A DNA stretch of 64,000 bases, from assembly GCF_000830005.1 (NCBI RefSeq), contig NZ_CP010407.1, forward strand, positions 5,646,001-5,710,000, written 5' to 3'. The position numbers and the translations under genes are program-made. The notes below the pieces were generated by a model. The model saw only the letters and a list, made by a program, of their open reading frames with translations, had not been told where the DNA came from and did not search any database. Origin of the DNA: Streptomyces vietnamensis. Lineage in GTDB: Bacteria; Actinomycetota; Actinomycetes; Streptomycetales; Streptomycetaceae. Positions 16,275 to 25,973 of this stretch are shown piece after piece. Within the stretch, counting starts at the first letter, position 1. Each line of letters opens with the position of its first letter.

Positions 16275-17573
16275 GTGATCGCCGCCCCGCCGGACCCGGC
16301 AGTTCTCGCAGGTCTCGCCACCACGCGCCCCGGACCGGCCGGGGCGTCCTTTCTGCGAGCCGGGCTGCACGCCCGCCGACTGCTCCTGCTCAAGACCCTC
16401 CTGGTGCGGGTCCAGCGCCACCGCGAGACGGTGGCGTCTGGGGCGCTGCGCGCCTTCGAGGCGGGCTGGCTCCTGCTCGAACGGGCCGAGCGCGCCCACC
16501 CGGACGTCGTCCGCGCCGTCCTGGACTACCCGACCACCGGGGCCTGGCTCGCCGCCGCGCTCACCGCACCGCCCGGAGCCGCCTTCGACCGCCACCTCGC
16601 CCATCTCGAACCGCTCGCCGTCACCGCCGCCCTGCGCGCCGGGCTGTCGGTGGACCTGGTCGTCGAGGCCCCCGGCGGGGTGCTCCCGCTCCCCGGCGTG
16701 GGGCGGGTCGAGGCGGGCGGCCCGGGGCGGCTCCGGATCGACGCCCGATCCCGCTCGGTGCGGATCGGGGGCGGGGACGGTACGGGCTCCCGCGCCGTGC
16801 TCCGCCGCCACGCGCACGGCCCCGGGGGGAGGCTGACGGGCAGCGGTCCCGGCTGGCGCGGGCTGTGCGCCCTGCCCGGCGGCGCGACCCGGTTGGAGGA
16901 CCTCGACCCGTACCGGCTGCCGCCGGACATGGGCATGCCGCCCCGGGCCGCGGCCGACCGCGCCGACACCGACCACGCCGGCTGGGCCGCCCGCTGGACC
17001 GCGGCCCGCGGTCTGCTGCGCGGGACGGACCGGGCCCGCGCGGTCGAGGTGGGCCGCTCGGTGGACGTCGTCGTGCCGCTCGTCCCGCGCGGGACGAGGT
17101 CCATCGGGGTCACCCTGAGCGCCGCGCCCGGGGCCATCCTCATGACGCCCGCAGCCGGTGCCGTGGACATGGCCGAGACCCTCGTCCACGAACTGCAGCA
17201 CAGCAAGCTCGCCATGCTCCACGAGCTGGTCCCGCTCCACCGGTCCCACTCGCCCGACCGGCCCGCCCCCGCCTACCGCGTCGGCTGGCGCAGGGACCCC
17301 CGGCCGGTCGGCGGAGTCCTCCAGGGCGCCTACGCCCACCTGGCGCTCGCCGACCTGTGGCACCGGGCCGCCCGGGCCCCCCGCGCCTCCGGCGTACCCG
17401 GGCAGTGGCGCGTACGGTCCGCGCAACAGTTCGACCATGTCCACGATCAGGTGGCCGAAGCCCTTGCGGTACTGCTTGAATCCGATGAACTGACCAACGA
17501 GGGAAGGGAGTTCGTCCGGCAAATGAGGCAGCACCATGCGAGCCTCGGCTCCGGCCGGCGAGCCCTTGGGTAA
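16275..17573 (+). CDS. HExxH-motif protein, peptide beta-hydroxylase type
   Basis: A 432-residue protein ending in the conserved module found fused to or beside FxsB-type maturases. His305-Glu306-Leu-Gln-His309 (TLVHELQHSKLAMLHELVPL) gives a metal site, followed by RVGWRRDPRPVGGVLQGAYAHLALA. Despite the protease-like motif, this family (aKG-HExxH) is associated with 2-oxoglutarate-dependent beta-hydroxylation of ribosomal peptides rather than proteolysis. The N-terminal 280 residues are helical and of unknown role. GTG 16275 has GGAG six bases upstream. It lies between the peptide precursor and the TPR protein. No radical SAM gene accompanies it here, unlike classical FxSxx loci. Confidence 0.78.
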   Translation: MIAAPPDPAVLAGLATTRPGPAGASFLRAGLHARRLLLLKTLLVRVQRHRETVASGALRAFEAGWLLLERAERAHPDVVRAVLDYPTTGAWLAAALTAPPGAAFDRHLAHLEPLAVTAALRAGLSVDLVVEAPGGVLPLPGVGRVEAGGPGRLRIDARSRSVRIGGGDGTGSRAVLRRHAHGPGGRLTGSGPGWRGLCALPGGATRLEDLDPYRLPPDMGMPPRAAADRADTDHAGWAARWTAARGLLRGTDRARAVEVGRSVDVVVPLVPRGTRSIGVTLSAAPGAILMTPAAGAVDMAETLVHELQHSKLAMLHELVPLHRSHSPDRPAPAYRVGWRRDPRPVGGVLQGAYAHLALADLWHRAARAPRASGVPGQWRVRSAQQFDHVHDQVAEALAVLLESDELTNEGREFVRQMRQHHASLGSGRRALG

Positions 17574-17631
17574 CACTGTGCCAAGAGCACATGACACTGC
17601 GTTGCGCGTGAGCGGGACGGGAGATGCACAC

Positions 17632-20600
17632 ATGGCGGAACAGCGGTCGGGCGGCGCTTCGGCGGACCACGGTGGCAGAGCCGCCCCCGAACACGTCCTC
17701 GTCGTCTTCCCCGGCTACCACCGGCCGTGGGCGGCCTGGATCAACCAGCGCCTCGACACCCACGGCGTCCGCGCCACCCTGCAGCGCTGGGACCCGCCCC
17801 GCGAAGTCCCCCTGGAGGACTCCCTCGGCGACCTGCTCCTCGCCCGCGGCCAGGTCCTCCTCGTCCTCGACGACTGGTTCTTCGAGCTCGGACCCCGCCC
17901 CGCGGGCGAGTGGAACGACGTCCTGCGCGGCTTCGTCGCGAGCCAGGCCGACCGCTTCGCCGCCGTCAACCTCACCAACCGCACCCTCCTCCCCTCCACG
18001 GCCGTCCTCGAACCGGTCAGCCTCTGGGGCGTCGGCGAGGAGGAGGCCGAAGCCCGGCTCCTCAGCAGGCTGGGCATCGAACCGCGCCGTTCCCCCGTCC
18101 GGCGGATCGCGCCGGGCGCCCTCGTCCGCTACCCCGAGACCCCGCCGGACATCTGGGGCGAGGTACCCCGCCGCAACCCGCGCTTCACCGGCCGCGACGA
18201 CCTCCTCACCGAGCTCCAGGAACGGCTCATGGACGCCGAGCGCGGCAACGCCGCCTGCACCCTGCTCGGCATGTCCGGCATCGGCAAGACCCAGATCGCC
18301 GCCGAGTACGCCCACCGCTTCAGCTCCGACTACGACGTCATCTGGTGGGTCAGCTCCGACGACCGGAACGTCCAGCGCGACCGCCTCGGCGAACTCGCCG
18401 TCGCCCTCGAACTGCCCACCGGCAGCGAGCCGGGCGAACGCATCCGCGCCGTCCGCGAAGCCCTCCGCCGCGGCGCCCCGCACGGCCGCTGGCTCGTCGT
18501 CTTCGACGGCTGGGACGACATCAGGGACGTCGACGTCATGGTCCCGCAGGGACCCGGACACGTCCTCATCACCTCCCGCAACCTCGGCTGGCGCGAGCAC
18601 ACCGACGTACTCCCCGTCCGCAACTTCGACCGCGCCGAATCCACCGGCTACCTCATGCGCCGGGCCCCGCACATCAGCGCCGCCGAGGCCGACGAGGTCG
18701 CCGCCGAGTTCGGAGACGTACCCCTGCCCCTCGTCCAGGCGGCCGCCTGGCTCGGCGAGTCCGGCATGGAGGCCTCCGAGTACCTGCGCATGGTCCGCGA
18801 GGGACGGCTCTCCACCGTCGACGAGCCGAGCACCGGCGAGGGCATGCCCAACACCTCCCTCACCTCCTGGTCGATACTGATCAACCGGCTCCGACGCTCC
18901 CAGCCCCAGGCCATCGACATCCTCAGCCTCTGCGCCTCCTTCGCCCCGGGCCGCATCCCCCTCGGCATCGTCCGCGCCTACCCCCAGGCCTCCCTCCCGG
19001 AGGACCTGCGGTGGATGGCCACCGACCTGCCGGCCTGGACCCGGGCCCTCGACACCCTCGTCAACTACTCGGTGCTCACCCGGGAGACCCGCGGCCCCGT
19101 CACCAGCGAGGAGGCCGCACCGCAGCAGGAGTCGATCCACATGCACCGGCTGGTGCACGACATCGTCTCCCGGCTCACCGACGGCGAGCACCGCGACGCC
19201 CACCGCAAGGCCGTCCGCACGCTGCTCGCCGAGGCCGACCCCGGGAACCCGACGGACAGCCGGAACTGGCCCCGCTACTCCGAGCTCCTGCCCCACCTGG
19301 AGCCCTCCGGGGCGCTGCGCAGCACCGACGCGCGCATCCAGACCACCGTCCTCAACTGCCTGCGCTACTGCGACCGCAGCGGCGAGTACAAGGCGGGCAC
19401 CCGCCTCGCCGAACGCATCCGCGGCAGCTGGAGCGGCTTCATGGACCCGCTCTCCCCGCACATGCAGGAACTCACCACCGTGGAAGGCGACATCCTGCGC
19501 CGCAGCGGCGGCTTCCGCGAGGCGTACGAACTCGACCTCGCCCGCCGCACCCTGCTCGCCGCGGCCGACCACCCCGACGAGCTCGGCGACCTCAAGTCCA
19601 AGATCTGCATCGCCCGCGACCTGCGCTTCCTCGGCCAGTACAAGGAATCCGAACGCCTCCAGCGCGAGGTCCTCGCCGAGGCACAGAACCTCCTCGGCGA
19701 GACCCAGCAGCTCACCCTCGCCGCCCGCCACAACGTCGGCGTCGTCCTGCGGATGCTCGGCCGCTACGCGGAGGCGTACGAGCAGGACGCCGACACCCTC
19801 TCCCGCTGCGAGAACATCCTGCGCCCCCACCACCCCTCCACCCTCAACTCCAACAACGCCGTCGCCCAGGACCTCCGGCTGCTCGGCCGCTACCGCGAGG
19901 CGCTCGGCCGCCAGGAGGCCAACGTCCGCCTCCACGTGAAGATCCTCGGCGCACAGCACCTCCAGACCCTCTACGCACGCAGCCAGCTCGCCCTCTGCCG
20001 ACGCCGCGAAGGCGGCTTCAAGGACGACATCGGCGCCGTCATGGCCGGGGTCCTCGACCACCTCGAACAGGCCCAGGGACGCGGCCACTACCTCACGCTC
20101 TCCGCGGTCACCAACTACGCCAACTACCTCCGCGAGCACGGCGACCTCGACCGGGCCCGCGAACTCATCAGCGAGGCCGAGGCCGGCTACCGCGCCCTGC
20201 TCGGACCCGCCCACCCCGTCTCCACCGGCGTCCTCGCCAACACCGCCCTCGTCATGCAGGCGGCCGGCGAGCGCACCGAGGCCATGACCATGCTGGAATC
20301 CGCGCTCGCCGGACTCACCGCCGCCCTCGGCCCCGACCACCCCTGGGTCCTCGGCTGCGCCCTCAACGCCACCGCCGCCCGCAACTTCAACGGGCGCGTG
20401 TCCGACGCCGCCGAACTCAGCCGGGACACCCTGCGCCGGGCCCGGCACGTCATGGGCCCCGAGCACCCCCTGACCATGTCCTGCCAGGTCGCGCTCGCCA
20501 CCGACCTGCGCGGCCTCCGCGAGATCGAGGAGGCCGGGAAGCTGGAGGAGGACGCCCTCCTCACCCTCACCCGGACCCTCGGCGCCCAACACCCGCACAC

Positions 20601-20655
20601 CCTGTCGGCACGTCAGCGCAACCGCCCCTACTGGGACTTCGAGGCCAACCTCTGA
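17632..20655 (+). CDS. fxsT: FxSxx-COOH system TIR-like/NB-ARC/TPR protein
   Basis: A 1008-residue STAND-type protein. Residues 18-150 form a TIR-like alpha/beta domain (EHVLVVFPGYHRPWAAWINQ, then GQVLLVLDDWFFE). Residues 180-450 are an NB-ARC ATPase with FTGRDDLL, P-loop GMSGIGKT (213-220) and Walker B WLVVFDGWDD (287-296). Residues 620-1000 are tandem tetratricopeptides with repeats such as LRFLGQYKESERLQREVLAE and ending AQHPHTLSARQRN. The architecture matches the tetratricopeptide protein named for the FxSxx-COOH system. ATG 17632 is preferred to an in-frame start 32 codons upstream inside the hydroxylase gene. By analogy with NLR-like proteins it probably senses a ligand through the TPRs and oligomerises; the trigger is unknown. 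Confidence 0.83.
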   Translation: MAEQRSGGASADHGGRAAPEHVLVVFPGYHRPWAAWINQRLDTHGVRATLQRWDPPREVPLEDSLGDLLLARGQVLLVLDDWFFELGPRPAGEWNDVLRGFVASQADRFAAVNLTNRTLLPSTAVLEPVSLWGVGEEEAEARLLSRLGIEPRRSPVRRIAPGALVRYPETPPDIWGEVPRRNPRFTGRDDLLTELQERLMDAERGNAACTLLGMSGIGKTQIAAEYAHRFSSDYDVIWWVSSDDRNVQRDRLGELAVALELPTGSEPGERIRAVREALRRGAPHGRWLVVFDGWDDIRDVDVMVPQGPGHVLITSRNLGWREHTDVLPVRNFDRAESTGYLMRRAPHISAAEADEVAAEFGDVPLPLVQAAAWLGESGMEASEYLRMVREGRLSTVDEPSTGEGMPNTSLTSWSILINRLRRSQPQAIDILSLCASFAPGRIPLGIVRAYPQASLPEDLRWMATDLPAWTRALDTLVNYSVLTRETRGPVTSEEAAPQQESIHMHRLVHDIVSRLTDGEHRDAHRKAVRTLLAEADPGNPTDSRNWPRYSELLPHLEPSGALRSTDARIQTTVLNCLRYCDRSGEYKAGTRLAERIRGSWSGFMDPLSPHMQELTTVEGDILRRSGGFREAYELDLARRTLLAAADHPDELGDLKSKICIARDLRFLGQYKESERLQREVLAEAQNLLGETQQLTLAARHNVGVVLRMLGRYAEAYEQDADTLSRCENILRPHHPSTLNSNNAVAQDLRLLGRYREALGRQEANVRLHVKILGAQHLQTLYARSQLALCRRREGGFKDDIGAVMAGVLDHLEQAQGRGHYLTLSAVTNYANYLREHGDLDRARELISEAEAGYRALLGPAHPVSTGVLANTALVMQAAGERTEAMTMLESALAGLTAALGPDHPWVLGCALNATAARNFNGRVSDAAELSRDTLRRARHVMGPEHPLTMSCQVALATDLRGLREIEEAGKLEEDALLTLTRTLGAQHPHTLSARQRNRPYWDFEANL

Positions 20656-20672
20656 CCGACCCCGGACACGCC

Positions 20673-20707
20673 GGAGGCCCCGCACCCCATCGGGGTGCCG
20701 GGCCTCC
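20673..20707. terminator. Bidirectional terminator between fxsT and kgd
   Basis: Inverted repeat GGAGGCCC-C-GCACCCC / GGGGTGC-C-GGGCCTCC with a three-base loop and one internal mismatch. It lies between the convergent stops at 20655 and 20723 and can serve both genes. Confidence 0.85.
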
Positions 20708-20722
20708 TCGTGCGGTACGAGA

Positions 20723-23700
20723 TCAGGCGTCGAAGACCTCGTTGACCAGCTGCTGCTGCTCCGCCTGGTGGCGCTTGGCCGAGCCGACCGCCGGGGAGGA
20801 GGAGTGCGGACGCGAGATCCGGCGCAGGCGCTCGCCCGCCGGGATGTCCGCGCCGACCGCCAGGTCCAGGTGGTCGATCAGGTTGAGCGCGATGAACGGC
20901 CAGGCACCCTGGTTCGCCGGCTCCTCCTGCGCCCAGATGTACTTCGCGGCGTTCGGGTACTTGGCGATCTCGGCCTGCAGCTCGGCACCCGGCAGCGGGT
21001 ACAGGCGCTCCAGACGGATGATCGCGGTCTCCGTGTCACCGCGCTTCTGACGCTCGGCCTCCAGGTCGTAGTAGACCTTGCCGGCGCAGAAGACGACCTT
21101 GCGGACGTCGGCCGGGTTGACCGTCGTGTCGCCGATCACCGGGCGGAAGCCGCCGGTGGTGAACTCCTCCACCTTGGACGCCGCGGCCTTCAGACGCAGC
21201 ATCGACTTCGGGGTGAAGACGATGAGCGGCTTGTGGTGCGGGTTGTGGACCTGCCAGCGCAGGAGGTGGAAGTAGTTCGACGGCAGCGTCGGCATGGCGA
21301 CCGTCATGTTGTCCTGGGCGCACATCTGGAGGAAGCGCTCCGGGCGCGCGGACGAGTGGTCCGGGCCCTGGCCCTCGTAGCCGTGCGGCAGGAGCAGCGT
21401 GACGCCGGAGGTCTGGCCCCACTTCTGCTCGGCCGAGGAGATGAACTCGTCGACGACGGTCTGCGCGCCGTTGACGAAGTCACCGAACTGGGCCTCCCAG
21501 ATGACCAGGGAGTCCGGGCGGGCCAGCGAGTAGCCGTACTCGAAGCCCATCGCCGCGTACTCGCTGAGCAGCGAGTCGTAGACGTTGTAGTGGGCCTGGT
21601 CCTCGGTCAGGTAGAGCAGCGGGGTGTAGTCCTCGCCGGTCTCCTGGTCGACCAGGACCGCGTGGCGCTGGCCGAAGGTGCCGCGGCGGGAGTCCTGGCC
21701 CGACAGGCGGACCGGGGTGCCCTCCATCAGCAGGGAGCCGATGGCGAGGGTCTCGCCGAAGCCCCAGTCGATGGTGCCGTCGTCGATGGAGGCGGCGCGG
21801 CGCTGCATCTGCGGCATCAGACGCGGGTGGACCGTGATCCGCTCCGGGACGTTGACCTGCGACTCGGCGATCCGCTTCACGACCTCCTGGGAGACCGCGG
21901 TGGTGACGGCGACCGGGAACTCGGCCTGCGCGTCCGGCACGGTGGCCGACGCCGGGGCGGCGGTGGCCTCGCGGACCTCCGCGAACACCTTCTCCAGCTG
22001 GCCCTGGAAGTCCTGGAGCGCCTGCTCCGCCTCTTCGAGGGTGATGTCGCCGCGACCGATGAGCGACTCGGTGTACAGCTTGCGCACCGAACGCTTCTTG
22101 TCGATCAGGTTGTACATCTGCGGGTTGGTGAACTGCGGGTTGTCGCCCTCGTTGTGACCGCGGCGGCGGTAGCAGATGAGGTCGATCACGACGTCCTTGT
22201 TGAACGTCTGGCGGAACTCGAAGGCGAGCCGCGCGACGCGGACCACGGCCTCCGGGTCGTCGCCGTTCACGTGGAAGATCGGCGCCTCGATCATGCGGGC
22301 CACGTCGGTCGCGTACATCGAGGAACGCGAGGACTCCGGGGCGGCGGTGAAGCCGACCTGGTTGTTGATGACGATGTGGACCGTGCCGCCGGTGCGGTAG
22401 CCCCGCAGCTGCGACATGTTCAGCGTCTCGGCGACGACGCCCTGGCCGGCGAAGGCCGCGTCGCCGTGGAGGGCGACGGGCAGGACGGTGAAGTCCGTGC
22501 CGCCCTTGTTGATGACGTCCTGCTTGGCGCGGACGACACCCTCCAGGACCGGGTCGACCGCCTCCAGGTGCGAGGGGTTGGCGGTGAGCGAGACCTTGAT
22601 CTGCTCGCCGTCCAGGCCGGTGAAGGTGCCCTCGGCGCCCAGGTGGTACTTGACGTCGCCGGAGCCGTGCATCGACTTCGGGTCGAGGTTGCCCTCGAAC
22701 TCGCGGAAGATCTGCGCGTACGACTTGCCGACGATGTTCGCCAGGACGTTCAGGCGGCCGCGGTGGGCCATGCCGATGACGACCTCGTCGAGGCGCGACT
22801 CGGCGGCCGAGTCGATGACCGCGTCGAGCAGCGGGATGACGGACTCGCCGCCCTCAAGGGAGAAGCGCTTCTGGCCGACATACTTCGTCTGCAGGAAGGT
22901 CTCGAAGGCCTCCGCCGCGTTCAGCCGGCGCAGGATCCGCAGCTGCTCCTCGCGCTCCACGCGGGAGTGCGGGCGCTCGACGCGGTCCTGGATCCACTTG
23001 CGCTGCTTCGGGTCCTGGATGTGCATGAACTCGACGCCGGTGGTGCGGCAGTACGAGTCGCGGAGCACGCCGAGGATGTCGCGGAGCTTCATCATCGACT
23101 TGCCGGCGAAGCCGCCGACCGCGAACTCCCGCTCCAGGTCCCACAGGGTGAGGCCGTGCTCGGTGATGTCCAGGTCGGGGTGCTTGCGCTGCTTGTACTC
23201 CAGCGGGTCGGTGTCGGCCATGACGTGGCCGCGGACCCGGTAGGAGTGGATGAGCTCGAAGACGCGCGCGGCCTTGGTGACGTCGTCGTCGTGCGAGGCG
23301 TCGATGTCCTTGAGCCAGCGGACCGGCTCGTAGGGGATGCGCAGGGCCTTGAAGATCTCGTCGTAGAAGCCCTCCTCGCCGAGGAGGAAGTTGGCGACGA
23401 CGCGCAGGAACTCGCCGGAGGCGGCGCCCTGGATGACGCGGTGGTCGTACGTCGAGGTCAGGGTCATGACCTTCGAGATGCCCAGCTTGTTCAGGGTGTC
23501 CTGGGAGGTGCCCTGGAACTCGGCCGGGTAGTCCATCGAGCCGACGCCCATGATGACGGACTGACCGGGCATCAGACGCGGCACGGAGTGGACGGTGCCG
23601 AGGCCGCCGGGGTTGGTCAGGGAGACCGTGACGCCGGAGAAGTCCTCCATCGTCAGCTTGCCCACGCGGGCGCGCTTGACGATGTCCTCGTAGGCCTGCC

Positions 23701-24532
23701 AGAACTCGAAGAAGTTGAGCGTCTCGGCCTTCTTGATGCCCGCGACGACGAGCTGGCGGTCGCCGTTGGGCTTGACCAGGTCGATCGCGAGGCCGAAGTT
23801 CACGTGCTCCGGCTTGACCAGGGTCGGCTTGCCGTCCTTCTCCGCGAAGGAGTAGTTCATCGACGGCATGGCCTTGATCGCCTGCACCATCGCGTAGCCG
23901 ATGAGGTGCGTGAAGGAGATCTTCCCGCCCCGGGCGCGCTTCAGGTGGTTGTTGATCACGATCCGGTTGTCGAAGAGCAGCTTCACCGGGACGGCGCGGA
24001 CGGACGTGGCCGTCGGCACCTCCAGGGAGGCGTTCATGTTCTTCGCGACCGCGGCGGCGGGGCCGCGCAGCGTGATCAGCTCGGGGCCGGCGGGGGCCTC
24101 CTTCGCCGGGGCGGCCGGGGCGGCCTTGACGGCGGCCGGAGCGGCGGCGGCCGGCTTCGCGGCGACCGGCGCGGGGGCCGCGGCCGGCTTCACGGGAGCC
24201 GGAGCAGGAGCCGGGGCCGCGACCGGGGCGGGCGCGGGGGCCGGAACGGCCGCGGGAGCCGAAGGCGCGGCCTGTGCGGGGCCCGCCTGCGGCGCGACCG
24301 GCGCGCTCTGAGTGGTGGTGGGGGCCGGGGCGGCCGGGGTCTCCGACGCTCCGGGCTTGTAGTCGGCGAAGAAGTCCCACCAGGCACGATCGACCGAATT
24401 CGGGTCCTGGAGGTACTGCTGGTAGATCTCGTCGACGAGCCACTCATTGGCACCGAAGGCGGCTGCGGGGCTCACGCCCTGCCCGTCTTGGTCGGCCGGG
24501 GAGCTCGGGGTACTGGGGGACTGAGACGACAC
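20723..24532 (-). CDS. kgd: Multifunctional 2-oxoglutarate decarboxylase/dehydrogenase (E1 with E2-like domain)
   Basis: A 1269-residue TCA-cycle enzyme of the actinobacterial type. Order: an E1-like N-terminal segment ([20 protein letters not shown]), an Ala/Pro linker of about 100 residues, an E2 acyltransferase domain ([20 protein letters not shown] and [14 protein letters not shown]), then the TPP-dependent E1 ([53 protein letters not shown]) and transketolase C-terminal parts. It works with E2 and lipoamide dehydrogenase encoded elsewhere to make succinyl-CoA, and can also decarboxylate 2-oxoglutarate. Start is GTG 24532. A 4x21-bp repeat array lies about 230 bases upstream and may be regulatory. 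Convergent with fxsT. Confidence 0.96.
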   Translation of the reverse strand: MSSQSPSTPSSPADQDGQGVSPAAAFGANEWLVDEIYQQYLQDPNSVDRAWWDFFADYKPGASETPAAPAPTTTQSAPVAPQAGPAQAAPSAPAAVPAPAPAPVAAPAPAPAPVKPAAAPAPVAAKPAAAAPAAVKAAPAAPAKEAPAGPELITLRGPAAAVAKNMNASLEVPTATSVRAVPVKLLFDNRIVINNHLKRARGGKISFTHLIGYAMVQAIKAMPSMNYSFAEKDGKPTLVKPEHVNFGLAIDLVKPNGDRQLVVAGIKKAETLNFFEFWQAYEDIVKRARVGKLTMEDFSGVTVSLTNPGGLGTVHSVPRLMPGQSVIMGVGSMDYPAEFQGTSQDTLNKLGISKVMTLTSTYDHRVIQGAASGEFLRVVANFLLGEEGFYDEIFKALRIPYEPVRWLKDIDASHDDDVTKAARVFELIHSYRVRGHVMADTDPLEYKQRKHPDLDITEHGLTLWDLEREFAVGGFAGKSMMKLRDILGVLRDSYCRTTGVEFMHIQDPKQRKWIQDRVERPHSRVEREEQLRILRRLNAAEAFETFLQTKYVGQKRFSLEGGESVIPLLDAVIDSAAESRLDEVVIGMAHRGRLNVLANIVGKSYAQIFREFEGNLDPKSMHGSGDVKYHLGAEGTFTGLDGEQIKVSLTANPSHLEAVDPVLEGVVRAKQDVINKGGTDFTVLPVALHGDAAFAGQGVVAETLNMSQLRGYRTGGTVHIVINNQVGFTAAPESSRSSMYATDVARMIEAPIFHVNGDDPEAVVRVARLAFEFRQTFNKDVVIDLICYRRRGHNEGDNPQFTNPQMYNLIDKKRSVRKLYTESLIGRGDITLEEAEQALQDFQGQLEKVFAEVREATAAPASATVPDAQAEFPVAVTTAVSQEVVKRIAESQVNVPERITVHPRLMPQMQRRAASIDDGTIDWGFGETLAIGSLLMEGTPVRLSGQDSRRGTFGQRHAVLVDQETGEDYTPLLYLTEDQAHYNVYDSLLSEYAAMGFEYGYSLARPDSLVIWEAQFGDFVNGAQTVVDEFISSAEQKWGQTSGVTLLLPHGYEGQGPDHSSARPERFLQMCAQDNMTVAMPTLPSNYFHLLRWQVHNPHHKPLIVFTPKSMLRLKAAASKVEEFTTGGFRPVIGDTTVNPADVRKVVFCAGKVYYDLEAERQKRGDTETAIIRLERLYPLPGAELQAEIAKYPNAAKYIWAQEEPANQGAWPFIALNLIDHLDLAVGADIPAGERLRRISRPHSSSPAVGSAKRHQAEQQQLVNEVFDA

Positions 24533-24757
24533 GGCGGCAACCGCCCTCTTCCGCTTCGCAAGGTGATGGACAGCGGAAATAAAGGCTACGCCTGTCCGGC
24601 CGAGAGGTGCAGGCCAGGCAGTCCAACGTTGCGCAAGTCACACTTGACAGGGTGTTTCGACCCCATGAATGGCGGGAAACAAGCGGGGTTCCACATGTGT
24701 GAGGGTACGGAAAAGCGCGAGCACGGCCCTGTTCGGCCGCACCCCTGATCGCGTCCC

Positions 24758-24841
24758 GCTCACGTGAACGCAGGTCTCGTTCACGTAGACACAGGTCTCG
24801 TTCACGTAGACGCATGTCCTGCTCACGTACACGCAGAACGT
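24758..24841. repeat. Four tandem 21-bp repeats upstream of kgd
   Basis: Four adjacent 21-base units at 24758-24778, 24779-24799, 24800-24820 and 24821-24841, close to GTTCACGTAGACGCAGGTCTC. All keep TCACGT in phase. The block is AT-richer than its surroundings, lies 226 bases before the kgd start, and follows the stop of the sensor kinase gene at 24865. The two-helical-turn spacing would suit a multimeric DNA-binding protein. Because 21 is a multiple of three it also gives repetitive open frames on the minus strand, for which I see no other coding support. Confidence 0.9.
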
Positions 24842-24864
24842 GCGCTTCCGGTTCGAACCCTACG

Positions 24865-25947
24865 TCAATCTCTCGGGGGAAGGCTGCCCGGAAGAGTGAC
24901 TCTGATGCGGCAGCCACGTGACGATTCGGCCACTCCGATCCCGCCGCCGTGCAGATCCACCGCCCAGCGGGCGATCGCGAGCCCGAGCCCCGTGCCGCCG
25001 TCGCTGCCGGGGCCCGGCCGGTCCGGGGTCGAGCCCCGGTTGAACCGCTCGAAGACCTTGTGCCGTTCCGACTCCGGGATGCCGGGACCTTCGTCCTCGA
25101 CCTCCAGCTCCAGCGAGTCCGGATACGGGCCGCGCCGGGCCCGGACCGTGACACGGCCGTGCGGCGGGGAGTGCTTCACCGCGTTGTCGATCAGGTTCGC
25201 CATCACCTGGTGCAGCCGCTCCGCGTCCGCGTGCGCGACCAGCTCGGGCGGCGACACGTCCAGATGCAGATGCACGTCCGTACGGCGGTGAAGGCCCGAG
25301 GTGGACGACAGGCCGCGCTGGGACGCCGCCAGGTTCGCCTCGCGCAGCACCCCCGACAGATACGGCCAGACCTCGAAACGGCCCGCCCTGAGCGCGACGA
25401 CACCGTTGTCAAGGCGTGACAGGTCGAGCAGCGTCTCCACCAGCCGGCCGAGCCGCTCCGTCTGCTTCAGCGCCGAGCGCATGGTCTCCGGATCGGCCTC
25501 GGACACCCCGTCCACCACGTTCTCCAGGACGGCCCGGAGCGCGGCGATCGGCGTGCGCAGCTCGTGCGAGACATTGGCCACCAGCTCCTTGCGGTGCCGG
25601 TCGACGGCCTCCAGGTCGTCCGCCATGCGGTTGATCGTCAGGGCGAGGTCGCCCAGCTCGTCCCGCCGGTCCGCGCCCCGCACCCGGCGGCTGAAGTCCC
25701 CGCGCGAGATCGACCCGGCCACCGTGTTCATCTCGTCGAGCGGCGCCGTCAGGGACTGCGCCACGAACTGGGTGATCAGCAGGGTCGCGATCATCGCGAA
25801 GATCGTGATGTACCGGAACTCCGTGGACGTGCGGATCGCCACCAGGGCCAGGCCGGAGGTCAGCAGGACCGCCCCGACGACCAGCGCGCCCAGCTTGGTC
25901 TTGATCGAGATCACGATCCGGCGGGGCCGGTGCGGTTCCTGTCCCAC
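24865..25947 (-). CDS. Sensor histidine kinase (HAMP, HisKA, HATPase)
   Basis: A 360-residue membrane kinase. Two membrane helices at about 19-38 and 46-66 leave almost no extracellular loop, so it probably senses within the membrane or cytoplasm. A HAMP domain follows (SLTAPLDEMNTVAGSISRGD). The H-box is ELVANVSHELRTP with His128. The ATPase domain has the N-box HQVMANLIDNAVKH and glycine motifs EDEGPGIPES and GGTGLGLAIARWAV. GTG 25947 has GGGAGG six bases upstream; GTG 25977 would instead overlap the regulator stop by four bases. It is co-transcribed after the response regulator. The signal is unknown. Confidence 0.92.
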   Translation of the reverse strand: MGQEPHRPRRIVISIKTKLGALVVGAVLLTSGLALVAIRTSTEFRYITIFAMIATLLITQFVAQSLTAPLDEMNTVAGSISRGDFSRRVRGADRRDELGDLALTINRMADDLEAVDRHRKELVANVSHELRTPIAALRAVLENVVDGVSEADPETMRSALKQTERLGRLVETLLDLSRLDNGVVALRAGRFEVWPYLSGVLREANLAASQRGLSSTSGLHRRTDVHLHLDVSPPELVAHADAERLHQVMANLIDNAVKHSPPHGRVTVRARRGPYPDSLELEVEDEGPGIPESERHKVFERFNRGSTPDRPGPGSDGGTGLGLAIARWAVDLHGGGIGVAESSRGCRIRVTLPGSLPPRD

Positions 25948-25973
25948 GTGCGGCCTCCCGGGCCCCGGCCGGT

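Noticed and set aside
17140..20685. Long minus-strand frame opposite fxsT and the HExxH gene
   Set aside because: It covers two well-supported genes on the other strand and has an anonymous Gly/Val/Ala/Glu-rich translation.
20768..24748. Very long open frame on the plus strand, antisense to kgd
   Set aside because: It mirrors the kgd gene; high-GC codon bias suppresses stops on the opposite strand. The translation is Arg/Gly/Asp/Val-rich with no motif, while kgd has full domain structure.
24638..24832. Repetitive 64-residue minus-strand ORF (VYVNETC repeats)
   Set aside because: It is produced by the 21-bp DNA repeats, whose length is a multiple of three; no start context and GC composition unlike genes.
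24758..24841. CRISPR array
   Set aside because: Units are contiguous with no unique spacers, only four copies of 21 bases, and no cas genes in the window.
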